A stretch of DNA of 64,000 nt from Oscheius sp. JU75 (lineage: Eukaryota; Nematoda; Chromadorea; Rhabditida; Rhabditidae), in NCBI GenBank assembly GCA_037178855.1, contig JASJZC010000001.1, forward strand, positions 3,658,001 through 3,722,000. Reading direction: 5' to 3'. Positions 46,319 through 57,700 of the stretch are shown here, one piece after another. The translations under genes and the position numbers were made by a program. The notes beneath the pieces were generated by a model. It searched no databases. It saw nothing but the letters and a program-made list of their open reading frames with translations, and was not told where the DNA came from. Each line of letters starts with the position of its first letter. Positions within the stretch are counted from its first letter, which is position 1.

Positions 46319-47803
46319 ATGCCGCGAGGAAAAACACTTACTGACTACGAAAAAGGACAAATTGAGGCGAAAAAGGCGCAGGGACTGTCAAATCGACAAA
46401 TTGCTCGAGAATTGCATAGGAGCGAAGGTGTCATCCGATTTTACGTTAGAAATCCAGTGGCATATGGAACCACTAGCCATCCCGGTAGACCATCATCACT
46501 CTCTGATCGTCAGAAGCGCCTAATCTTGCGAGAAGCTTCGAACCAAGTGACGACCTGTAGCAGAATCAAGGCCGATTTGAAACTGGATGTTTCTGCCGAG
46601 ACGATTAGAAGAGTTATTTCGAAGGCCCCCTTCATCAAATGGAGGAAGATGAAAAAAGCGCCACTTTTGACAGCCAAACACAGAAAAAATCGCCTCGAAT
46701 TCGCCGGAAAGAACCAGAGAACCGACTGGGAAAAGGCTAGACTTTTTGACACAACTTTCATCATTTTTTTTTCATTGCCAGGTTGTCTTCTCCGATGAAA
46801 AAAATTTTTCGGTAATAGTTCGGCAGACGGCTCGGTTCATTCAAACGGGTTTTCGCGCACATTTTTGGATTCGGCGGGATTTTGAAATCTCCTTCTCGTT
46901 TACGATTTCTACGCCTTTCCACTGCTTTTCTCAACTTTTTGCCTCACCTTCTATGTCTTTTCTTGTTCGCTTCAAAAAATATAAACTAGGACTGCCTTGA
47001 ATAATGATAATTAACTCCTATCGGTTGACCAACAGACGGTAGCAGATTGTACCAACGGAGAACAAGGCAGTCTTAGTATTTATTTCTTGCGGCGAACAAG
47101 GAAAGACATAAAAGGTAAGGTAAAAAGTTGAGAAAAGCAGTGAAAAGGCGTAGAAATCGTAAACAAGAAAAAGATTTCAAAATCCCGCCGAATTCAAAAA
47201 TGCGCGCGAAAACCCGTTTGAATGAACCGAGCCGCCTGCCGAACTATTACCAAATTTTCTTGCGACGGTCCTGATGGATTTCGTTCGTATTGGCACGATC
47301 TGAGGAAAGCAAAACTTCGATTTTCGCAAATTAATTTCAAAGGCGGTGGAGTGATGGTTTGGGCAGCAATCTCATCCAAAGGACGAATCAAACTCTGCTT
47401 CGTCTCCAAGAAGATGAACGGATCTGACTACCGCATAGTCTTGCGACGCGGAATTGTACCATTCTGGAGGAGGAATCGCAACCAGAATTACATTTTCCAG
47501 CAAGACGGAGCTCCCATCCATCGTGCACGCGCGACTCGGGACTGGTTGCAACGAAGAAGAATTGATCTTCTTCAGTGGCCAGCATGTTCTCCTGACCTGA
47601 ATATAATGGAAAACGTCTGGGGATGTATGGTACGCGATATCTACGGGGGAAACAGGACATATCGCAACGTGGACGAGCTGAAGCCTGCTATCGTTGCCGC
47701 CTGGCACCGAATCGACCAGAAATTGATCGACAACCTGTATTTGAGCCTCGATAGACGAATGTTCCAGCTGATTCAACGCCATGGGGCCGCTACCGACTAC
47801 TGA
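46319..47803 (+). pseudogene. Tc1-family transposase, interrupted by a nested foldback element
   Basis: DDE transposase, cut-and-paste mobility at TA. The first part (46319-46735) has the paired HTH region: MPRGKTLTDYEKGQIEAKKA, RQIARELHRSEGVIRFYV, and HPGRPSSLSDRQKR. An apparent GC-AG intron (AAG|GCTAGA to GCCAG, about 46736-46781) leads to VVFSDEKNF, which carries the first catalytic Asp. The frame is then broken by the insertion at 46811-47251 and resumes with CDGPDGFRSYW. FQQDGAPIHRARATRDW holds the second Asp, and SPDLNIMENVW the Glu, 34 residues apart (DD34E). It ends TGA 47803. Apart from the insertion the halves look well preserved, so disruption may be recent. Confidence 0.88.
46811..47251. 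mobile_element. nested 441-bp foldback/MITE element inside the transposase
   Basis: Arms 46811-46999 and 47063-47251 are 189-bp inverted repeats about 92% identical, separated by 63 bases. The ends are GGTAATAGTTCGGCAG. Flanks AAATTTTTC (left, 46802-46810) and AAATTTTC (right, 47252-47259) look like an 8-9 bp target duplication with one T difference. That length suits a hAT- or Mutator-like non-autonomous element rather than Tc1. It has no coding capacity. Confidence 0.92.
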
Positions 47804-48239
47804 TATCAATTTCACTATTAATCCTTTGTTTTTTTTCTGAGATAAACCTAGACTTTTCTAGAGTGCGTTTATAATTCTGTGGATTGGCCAAAGTCACTTT
47901 TTTGAAAAAAATGCTTAAATCATTTTTTTAAAAAGTGCTCTTCAAATTTGCCTTCTGTAGGCTAATAAGTAATCAAATTTGCCATCTTTTCCAACATTGA
48001 TGTAAACCGCGAACTGATCTTTTGACCCAAAGCTGAGAAAAAATCAGGTGCGTTTATAATTATGTGGACCACTGTAGTTGTGGTGCGTTGGATGTTTTGA
48101 ACTCCGGTTTTTATCTTGACATTCTTTCTTTGATGGATATATCTGTCAAAAAAGTTTCGTAATTCATTCGCACACTCTCGTATCCTCTTGTACTTGTTAG
48201 TTTGCGTTGTTTTGGTGCTTATCTCTGTTTTTCAGACAT

Positions 48240-50847
48240 ATGTCTGACGACGAATGGAATTACACCCAAGGCGAAAGGAATGCCCCTAGTGCCAGATTCC
48301 CTAGCTGTGGATTCGCAGCACCTCTATCAAGTTAGTTTCCAATGTTATCCAAGACAAAGTTTGACTTTTTAGATTACGCACAGCCGTCCGTCCCTACGAC
48401 GAACAACAGATTATCCCAGATGAGCAACGGCTTCGGCTTGGACAAGAGCAGTCAGCCTTTCCCCGGCAGCACTTTTTTCAGAAATTCGACGACTGGCTCT
48501 GTATTTGGATTGCCCAACCACAACAAGAAGGCCGATGGATTTGGTTCGAACAAGTCAGCATTCGATGGTCCCAATTTCAAGGATAGCCCATTCACAAAAT
48601 CGGGTTTTGCCTCTATTGAAACTGCCTCCAATTATGGCAATCCTCGCTTTCGTCTCAAAAGTTACTTTTTTTCAGATAACCAGAGGAGCAAGTCTAGCGA
48701 TGGCTGCCGCTGTTGTGGTGAACCCGGCCACTTCGCCAAGGAATGTCTCCAGCCGGCCCTTTCAAACGACGGCTGCCATCGATGTGAAGGAGCTCGTCAC
48801 ATCGCGAAAGATTGTTCCCAACCATGTGCTCCTTCAACCGACCCCTGCAAGTTCTGTAACGACGTTGGCCACTGGCAGAAGGAATTTTCCAAGGTTCTAT
48901 GCTATAACTGCCACCAGAATGGACATTACATCACAGATTGCACCGCTCCTTGTGAGTTTCCTTCTACCCTCATTGACTGTTATGATTATGACCGTCCCAA
49001 TGCTATACTTTAATTGATTCCAGGTTCCAACTGCAAACAGCACGGTCATATGCCGCGTGAGTGCTCTCAGCCCAAGATTAAAACCTGTAGAAATTGTGGA
49101 CAGGAGGGACACTTTGCTTCAGCTTGCCAGGAGCCGCCGAAGCCTCGTGAAGACGGACAAAAGCCTCCATCGACTTTCATTAGGGAGGATGAGGAGCTCG
49201 ATGAGCTCTTTAAGACCGCACTGCATGGAGGTCAAATGTTCGAGCGATTCTATTCTGCTGATTACGATATCACCGGCAAACTGGAGGATAACGTCAAAAT
49301 GTTCTATTTGTTCGAGGAGCTCGGCCTGCATGTACGTATTCTGAAGAACATCGGTATTTGCGGATACGTGAAGCCGACTCCTGTTCAGCAGCTTTCGATG
49401 CCCATTATTAAATCTGGCTTGTGTCTTTCGAACTGCCTAATATTACGTAAATCTAGGCACTGATCTTATTGCATGCAGTCAAACTGGATCTGGCAAAACT
49501 GCCGCATATCTCATTCCCACTATGGACGACTGTCATCAGAAAGGAGATTATGGTACTGGGGAACAGAACTGCCACCCAAGGTATCGCAGTTTTCAAGTCT
49601 TACATACCTTCTTTTTAAACTTCTCGTTATTGTGCCCACACGCGAGCTTGCCGTTCAAGTTTATAATGAAAGCCGTAAGTATGGCTATATGACGCCGATA
49701 ACGAGCATTGCTGTCTACGGCGGTACCTCCGTTGCTGCCCAAAGGAATCAGCTAAAACTTGGAAAGACCATTGTTGCTGCCACTCTTGGTCGCCTCAAGC
49801 AGTTCATTGAAGAGGTATAGCTTTGTTTCAATTTGAGTGACACGATCCTTAGGGTGTCATTGTTCTGGACAAGCTTCGTTACATTGTATTCGATGAAGTC
49901 GATCGTCTCCTAGAGCAAGATACCGAGAACATCATGGGAACAATATCAGCTCACAGTCCTGAAGGTGTGCAGAAAATCATGTTCAGGTTTGTGCATTCGT
50001 TTTGTTTGGCAAATTTATTTTTAGTGCCACGTTTCCCCAAGAAGTCCAAGTCCAGGCCAAAGCAATTCTGAAGCCGGACTTCATTTTTGTGACGGTCGAT
50101 AAGGTGGGTGCCGCCAACAGCTGCATCACTCAGGAATTCGTCTACCTCGAATCCAAACAAAAAGAAGATGAGCTCATGAAGCTGCTCGACATCGATGCCA
50201 CCAACCTCATTGTTCAGTCTAACGCTAAGATTTTTGCGAAGAAGACTCTAATCTTTGTCAGCAAGAAGTAGGTTTTAAGTCTAGTAGATAACATTTATTT
50301 GTTACAGGAGCTTCGTAGACGTCCTCGCTGCCACCATCTGTCAGGCTGGAGTTCCAGCTACTACCATCCACGCTGACCGCCTCCAGAATGGTATTCGTTG
50401 CGTAAACACGCTCATTCAACTTTGATTCAGAGCGCAACGAAGCTCTCAGGGATTTTGTCTATGGTCGTAAAGCCGTTTTGGTTGCCAGCGCCATCCTCGA
50501 GCGAGGTTTGGACATCAAGGGTGTTGACCTTGTTATCAATTATGGTACGACTTCAACAAGTTTGTTGTTACATACATCTTGCAGATATGCCGTTCGATAA
50601 TGGTCCTGCCCCTGCAATCGATCAATACGTCCACAGAATCGGTAGAACTGGAAGAGTTGGGAACCCTGGCAGAGCTATATCTTTCATGACAGAGCGCGAT
50701 CTTAAGATGGCTCCTGCTCTTGTCACCTTGCTCAACGACTCCGGCCAAGTCGTTCCCGATTGGTTGGCTGAAGCCGCCAAAGGAGGAGATGCTAGCACTC
50801 TTTTCGGAGAAACTGCTGCTCGAGCTGGTGACGAAGAGAATTGGTGA
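48240..50847 (+). CDS. GLH/Vasa-like germline DEAD-box helicase with CCHC zinc knuckles, diverged
   Basis: Vasa-family RNA helicases organise germ granules. GLH proteins are nematode Vasas with CCHC knuckles. A TTTTTCAG acceptor lies four bases before ATG 48240. The N-terminus has a Ser/Asn/Gly/Phe-rich segment, then six knuckles (CRCCGEPGHFAKEC, CHRCEGARHIAKDC, CKFCNDVGHWQKEF lacking the last Cys, CYNCHQNGHYITDC, CSNCKQHGHMPREC, CRNCGQEGHFASAC). Helicase motifs: PTPVQQLSMPII, SQTGSGKT, VPTRELA, TLGR (for TPGR), DEVD (for DEAD), SAT, ERGLDIKG (for ARGLDI), HRIGRTGRVGN. The end DEENW is Vasa-like. The exon before QTGSGKT needs a GC-AG intron (TCTG|GCTTGT). The junction near 49575-49622 shows no usable AG in phase, so function is uncertain. 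Confidence 0.88.
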
Positions 50848-53800
50848 TCATTTTCCTTTTTGTTTATTCCGGTTGTTTTACTTCCAATAAACTTACGAGT
50901 GAAAAAGTTTGTGTTGGTTGACCTCAGAGCTGTGACCAAACTGTCTGTATTCTCAAAAAGTTCCTTCCAATGTGTGTTTGTCGTCCAATGTCAAATAGCA
51001 CTTCACCTGAAACACGTGCGGGTGCGTTCCTCGGGGTCTCTCAATGTTCGCGCGACACTTTGACATCGTCTCTCGGATGCTTTTTCTGCTGTTTCACAGC
51101 ACGAAAAAAGATTCGTTTAGCTCGGCAGCCGATTCTTTTTGTTCTGATCCTTTCTCCCTCTTTTCTATTTGTTCTGAGTTTATCGTTTTATGACAATCAT
51201 CGAAGTACATGAGTCAGCTAGCGAACTTCTTCTCTGTCCGCAGGGGCCGTGGCCTCATTTCGGAGCGATCGATGTCGGATCCCACATCCACTACAGGCCA
51301 GCCAATTAAATCTTTTTCCATTGTCCCTTTCCCAAACTTTGACGGCGCAGTTCGGCACTAGCGTTGTTGACACTGCTCGCTGAGCTGGCTCTCCTCATCA
51401 GTAAAGTCACTTGCCAACAAAACCATCCGTTCTCTCGCAGCCTTTTCCCAACCACTGGTTGCTGGCCTGACGCGGATATTTTGGCCAGGTTTGAAACGCC
51501 TGTACGCGCCATTGCTGCAATCGACTCTAAATGCTCTGACCTTTCTTTTGATTTTTGAGGGTTCAGACCGAGGATCACACACAATTAGGTGCTCAGATTA
51601 GTTGGAGTACAGCCACAAAAATAGGTGAACAGGGCTAGCAAGTGATCTCACAGCGCCTTTTTGTATTCAATGGCGTTTTTTACTAGCGACATGGCAGGGG
51701 TTAAATTCCAGAGTTTGTGAGAAAGTTTATCCAGTTCTTGTTGACTCGTCTGTCAGGAAGTGCCACCGCTTGAATCTTGGAACCCTTCATTTCTTCCCCA
51801 AAACTTTGCTCCCGAATCTGTTTTGATTCCCCCATCCTTATAAAACTCCCCTTCAAAAAGTTCTCTCACCAAATATGCCGTCAGTTGTGTAAACAGATAG
51901 GCAAACTAAACGGACGAAAAGAGTCGGTGGCTTGTTCAGGCACCCTTATGGGTTTGTACAGGCAGATCTCTCTCACGACGTCGAGTTCCGTGGGAACATC
52001 TCGATTCGTTTCCGTCTTTCCCCGAAATACTCTTCGAACGTCATTTATTTTCAAGGGAGCTGACCTTGAAGTCAAATTCCCTTATCTTTCACCGACGAGC
52101 CCCTCCCAGTCGGTCATTTTCGCGCCTTCTGTTCTCGAATTTCAAGTCAAACACCTTCCTACAGAAAGTCAATTCTGTGCCTATTTGCCCTTCGCTCTGA
52201 CCGTAAAAACAACTGATTTGCATTCGGAGAGACAGTCTCCGGTTTTAGCTGACAGCCGTTCTGACAGCTCCGGTTATTTTCAGTCTGCCGCCGGCTGGCA
52301 AAAGATTGTCCCAATCGACCCGGAACGACCCTTCCCATTATGGAACCAATTAGGTCCTTCTCTGAATATCTGTTTAGATCCGCCGGTTCCGTGCTTTCAC
52401 TGTCAGTTGTGTTGCCTTTAGAGAAAAGACAACTGGTATAACTGCCAGACAAACCGGGCGGTCAGGACACCAATATCCTCTCTTCTCTTCCTGTGACCGT
52501 GACCTAAGAGACTAGTTGTGTCATATTTTCCATCTCGACACTTGGTAGACTCTCCAAAGCAATAACCTTTTGTGTTCGATTCAATTCCCACTCCCACTCA
52601 CAAATCCCATGTTCGTGTTGCCTGCTGTGCTGTAAAACTGTGGCAGCGCTCCGCCTCGACGAAGGTTTGTGTATAAAAGTCAAAGAGATTCGGGAATCCG
52701 GCTTCCGACCGAGGTCAACCGCCTCTCTTAGACGTGTTCTTTTCAAGTCATAAATCTCATCTTTACCACCATCAGGCAGCTGTTTCTCGCCGTTTGTTTG
52801 GCGTTTTGGCTTCGACTGTGAGATTAATGTTGCGATCTTTTGTCGCCCCTCCTTCTAGTCAGGTGAGGAAGAGCTGGAAGACCAGTAGTCACTTGTCTCA
52901 AACTGATCTCTTCCTTTTCTCCCTTGTCTTGGAAGCTCGTACCATGAACCATTTTCAGTTAGACCCAAATAGAACCCTTGAGATCCCACTACGTAGAGAC
53001 GATGTTAAACTATTAGCTAACTGGAAGAAAACAGAATATTCTCTGACATGTTGGCCAAGTGACGAAAGGGCAATCTGTCACGGGTGGTTTTCCAATCCGT
53101 CTGAGCGGATCAGTTCTTGTCTTCCGATCGAGGAGGTCTCGGTATTCTCTCTTAAAAACATGTTAGTATCGAAAAGAGTTGCCAGGAACCGGTTCCGAGA
53201 TCCCGATCAAAATGCCCTTCATGCATCACATTCTGTCGTAAATGTTTATTGGACTTTCTCCCATTTCCCCTTTCGCCTGTATTGTATTGAAAAATGAAGC
53301 AGAGGAGTTGAATCAGCTCGTCAAACAAAAAAGATTGATCGGGAATGATCGTCGGCCCACTTTTCCATAATCTTCCTCTTGAAAACTTGTTGAACAGACT
53401 GATCTCCGGAGTGTAAGAAACCGAATAGCCTCATCAATGTGATATGCTCTTGCCGTTCGCACTATATAGTCTCTGCCTGTTTTCCTTTTCTTGAAAAAAA
53501 CAAAACTAAGAGATCTGTCCGTGAGATCTCTTTACACCTGGCGACCTTTCCTGACCTTGGACACAGCCGTCTCGAGAAGCGGGTTCTGTGGGGATATTTC
53601 CCTTCTGGAACCAGTCACACTCTCGGTTTCAGTCTGTTTCGCTCTTCATTCTTCGATAAAAAAAAGGCCGATGAGTCAATGGGTTGAACACACGCGATCT
53701 TGAGATATGACTCATTCACTTCGCATAACAACTCTAGAAACTAACTTGTCTTGTTTGATTGTTTTTCGGAACAGAGAGCGACACGCGGAATGGAAGAGAG
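50848..53800. other. long gap with no recognised gene
   Basis: An AATAAAC at about 50887 may end the helicase transcript. Two + strand open frames in the same phase (51777-52421, 214 codons; 52734-53297, 187 codons) are long for chance but show no domain, signal peptide or splice continuity that I can recognise. I leave them uncalled. Confidence 0.4.
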
Positions 53801-54494
53801 TCGGGCGCAGGTATGTAAGCGGCCTTCCGGGGTCAGACTGCATGCCGTTTACAACTTTTTGTGACTAGGCGGCAAAGTTTCACGTCTACTTTTTCCCCTT
53901 TATGGTCGAAAAGTATAACTTCTTGCTTAGAGATTTTCTTTCCCCTTCAGCTGATCATTAAAAGCTTATCAGTGACGACAGCCGAGTCCGTCTGTTTCCC
54001 AACCAACTTTTGTCAGTTTTCCTTGCTCTAATTTTTCAGACTTTCCTACAAAAAGCGAACACTGTAAATGTGTCATTTTCCGACCTCTAAACTCGGTAGT
54101 CGGTGGTGTTCACACCACCGACTACCGAGTTTAGAGGTCGGAAATCGCCCAGAGCAAATAGTCCAATCTTCCAGTCTATCAATTCTCTGTTGTTTCCAAG
54201 ACATATTTCATCAACCACCTGTGCCATATGCGACCAGCTGTCGGAACCGTCTTCGTGACGCCTTCCCTCACGAGCTTTAATAAGCGAGAATGTCTGTGAG
54301 AGAACCTTCTATTTGTCCAGCTCTTTGACCACACGTGTCCCTCTCCCCCCCTGACAAAAACTCTCGATAATAACTCCCTTGTTTTTATGTTTCATTGTTC
54401 TGTTTCAGGTTCGACCCGCCTCGCCATCTTTGATATTATAAGACTCGAAGATCAAGAAAATGTGCTAGAGAGTCAGGGAGCACAACCGACAGAG
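53781..54494 (+). other. probable non-coding 5' exons of the convertase gene
   Basis: A strong donor (GGCGCAG|GTATGTAAG) at about 53811 and a block between TGTTTCAG (ending 54408) and ACAGAG|GTTAGTCG (54494) look like spliced leader exons without a usable reading frame. A CACTATATAG sequence at about 53460 could be a TATA region. This is inferred from splice signals only. Confidence 0.4.
54077..54144. repeat. near-loopless perfect palindrome, 33-bp arms
   Basis: TTTCCGACCTCTAAACTCGG and the rest of a 33-base arm are followed, after only TC, by their exact reverse complement. No mismatch was found. It could form a cruciform or a very tight RNA hairpin. It lies inside the presumed 5' intron of the convertase gene. 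Perfect palindromes this tight are unstable, so recent origin or an assembly artefact are both possible. Confidence 0.9.
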
Positions 54495-54713
54495 GTTAGT
54501 CGCATTTTGAGGATTGAGAGAATGGCCGTATCTTTGCTCTAAACAGCTGTCTGATCTCTGCGGTCTCATCCGTAAAGCCTCGGAAGAAAGTTTCTGAACA
54601 GAAGTGAAGTCTACCAAAGATTAATTAGGAATCGAATAGTGCAAACAAATTTTTTCATAGATAGTTCAAAAGGCAAAAGCAATCAAAAAGTTTTAGTTTA
54701 TTCGCTAGTCACG

Positions 54714-57700
54714 ATGCGGACGGGTACTTGTGCTATACTATTGTTGAGCAGTTTCTACTGTATATACTCGAACGAACACGACTCTGTAAGTCCAACTTTC
54801 CATGCTATCACAACAACAACTTAGATATGTACTGATCAAGAAGGCGACACCTGCGAAGATGTCCATCACACAGTTATTCGACTCGCGAAACGGGACGACG
54901 ATATGGCGCGTCGGATAGCAGACGACCATGGGATGGTTGTGAAGGGCAATCCGTTCCTTGACGATCGTCACTACTTTCTCTACCATGCGGACGAGCAGCG
55001 GTCTCGGAGACACAAGAGAGACATCCACAGTCGACTCGAGAGTCATCCGGACGTCGAATGGTTCGGAGCACAGAGAGCCAAGCGGAGATCGAAGAGAGAC
55101 TACGTCTATTCGGATGCCGAGGTGTCACATGGGATCTCAAAACGAGATACCTTCCAACAGACCGGAAATAGGAGCAGTCGACAGGCCCAGCAGAATCTGC
55201 CAATTCCTCATCTACCATGGCCCGATCCACTATACCAGGACCAGTGGTACTTGGTGAGTTTTGCCGTTCTATTTCTTATTTTTTACCTCTCTAATGAGAC
55301 GAATTGGAAAATTCGCATGATTGTGCTAGAAACAAAAACACCGAGCCTCTGCAAAATACAGTAACAATAGATGTCGTCGAATTGACGGCACAGCAGGCAT
55401 TTTATGAAGCAAGAATTTCAGGTGGGTCGAGCAGTCGGCGGCTGGGACATGAATGTGCGACCGGCCTGGGAGATGGGCTACGCGGGAAGAAACGTCGCCA
55501 TCTCGATCCTCGACGACGGAATTCAGCGCGATCATCCGGATCTGGCAGCTAACTACGATCCACAAGCCAGTACAGACATCAACGACCACGACGACGATCC
55601 GACGCCGCAGAACAATGGCGACAACAAGCACGGAACTCGTTGTGCTGGAGAGGTAGCAGCCTTGGCTGGAAACAACGAATGTGGAGTCGGAGTGGCCTTC
55701 AAGAGCAAGATTGGAGGAGTCAGGATGTTGGACGGAGCTGTGTCGGACAGTGTCGAAGCAGCAGCCCTCTCGCTCAACCAAAATCACATTGACATCTATT
55801 CGGCCAGTTGGGGACCAGAAGACGACGGCAAAACGTTCGATGGACCCGGTCCTTTGGCCAGAGAAGCCTTCTACAAGGGAATCAAGAATGGTCGAGGCGG
55901 AAAGGGCAACATCTTCGTCTGGGCCAGTGGAAATGGAGGCTCACGACAGGATTCCTGTTCTGCTGATGGCTACACGACGTCCGTCTACACATTGTCCATC
56001 TCCTCGGCCACCTACGACAATCATCGTCCCTGGTATCTGGAAGAGTGTCCGTCGACCATCGCCACGACTTACAGTTCCGCGAACATCAATCAGCCAGCCA
56101 TTGTGACAGTCGACGTGCCGAGAGGATGTACAAAAATGCACACGGGTACTTCGGCCAGTGCTCCGCTGGCAGCTGGAATCATTGCTCTAGCTCTGGAAGC
56201 CAATCCGGCTCTGACCTGGAGAGACATGCAACACATTGTGCTCCGGACAGCCAACGCCGAACCACTGCTTAACAATCCCGGCTGGTCGGTGAACGGAGTC
56301 GGTCGAAAGGTCAGCAACAAGTTCGGCTATGGGATAATGGACGGAGCGGCGCTGGTCAAAATGGCCAAGACGTGGAAAATGGTTCCCGAACAGCACATCT
56401 GCACCTACGAGTATAAGCTGGCTGCTCCTAATCCTCGACCAATCACCGGACGATTCCAGCTTAACTTCACACTTGAGGTTTGTTCTTATGCACATTAAAT
56501 TAACCGAGAAAGTTTAGGTAAATGGCTGTGAGTCGGGCACGCCTGTTCTCTACCTGGAACATGTCCAAGTTCACGCGACTGTCCGCTATTCGAAAAGAGG
56601 AGACCTCAAACTGACGCTGTTCTCGCCAGCTGGAACCAGATCGGTCCTTCTGCCGCCTCGACCACAAGACTTCAACAGCAACGGCTTCCACAAATGGCCC
56701 TTCCTTTCGGTCCAACAATGGGGAGAAGATCCTCGAGGAACGTGGATTCTCATGGTCGAGAGTGTCACCAACAATCCTCAAGCCACGGGTAGGTCTTTTT
56801 CAGTTTGTAACTGAGTAAGTATAGGTACATTCCACGACTGGACACTGCTGCTCTACGGGACAGCTGCGCCAGCCCAACTCGGAGACAAGATTCATCCGCC
56901 GACGCCACAGACTGTCTTAAGTCGAGTACACGATTTGACGAGCCAGGTGCGCGCCTATTTCACCTTTACCGGCTCAAAATAAGGGAAGCGAATTCCCCTC
57001 CATCGAGTAAATATCTCTCGTTCAACTCACGTTTTACTTTTAAAAGAGACGAGAGATGTTGCCTCGGAATGTTCGACCGCTATTTCACTAGCTTTGAGTG
57101 TTGATGTTCATGCATGTGTCGGCTTGTTTTCTTCTAACTTGTGATAATAGCATGTATTCGGTCCTTACGTCTTCTCTTTCTCTCTCATCTAACACGTCCG
57201 TCCACACACTGTTTGGGATTGGTGATTGCAGCGGAGACCGAAGAGACCGACAGCCTTCTCCCGCGTCCGACAGATGCCCATCCCGACTCGTGGCCCAGCC
57301 CATTCGGGCACTTTCTCAGGCTTTTCTTCTGCCTCTCCTCCTGCCTCTTTCGGACAATGGGTACTCAATCCTCGAGTCGGACAGTGGATCTGGACTGTCT
57401 TCCCACGACAGCGTCGAGAACATCGACGTCGACGACATCGTCGCTCTATCTAATGGGTTGCACGAGGTACACATCCCCCAGGCACTAGATTCCCAGTTAA
57501 GAGGATGACTGCCCCCTTTCGAACTCTTTTGCATGACCCAAACAAGGTGTAATGTGTCTGATTGGGGTGTTCACAAGGTGCCCGTATACATAAAGTTCCT
57601 CAAGTAGACACATTACGAACTATTGAAAGATGGGGACTTCTGCTCTAAGTTGCGCAACTTTCTCGCTTAGCTTGAGCACCCCTGAACAGTCGAGAAGACT

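Larger units (their letters stand above)
46030..48074 (+). mobile_element. Tc1-family transposon, 2045 bp, with nested insertion
   Basis: The ends are CAGTGGTCCACATAATTATA and its complement, flanked by TA at 46028-46029 and at 48075-48076, the Tc1/mariner target. Inverted repeats are about 213 bp (46030-46242 and 47861-48074). Each contains an outer and an inner copy of a (ATAA/AGAA)TTATAAACGCAC motif, the IR/DR arrangement of some Tc1 relatives. Between them lies one transposase gene, interrupted at 46811-47251 by a second element. The arms are slightly diverged from each other, so it is not a very fresh insertion. Confidence 0.95.
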
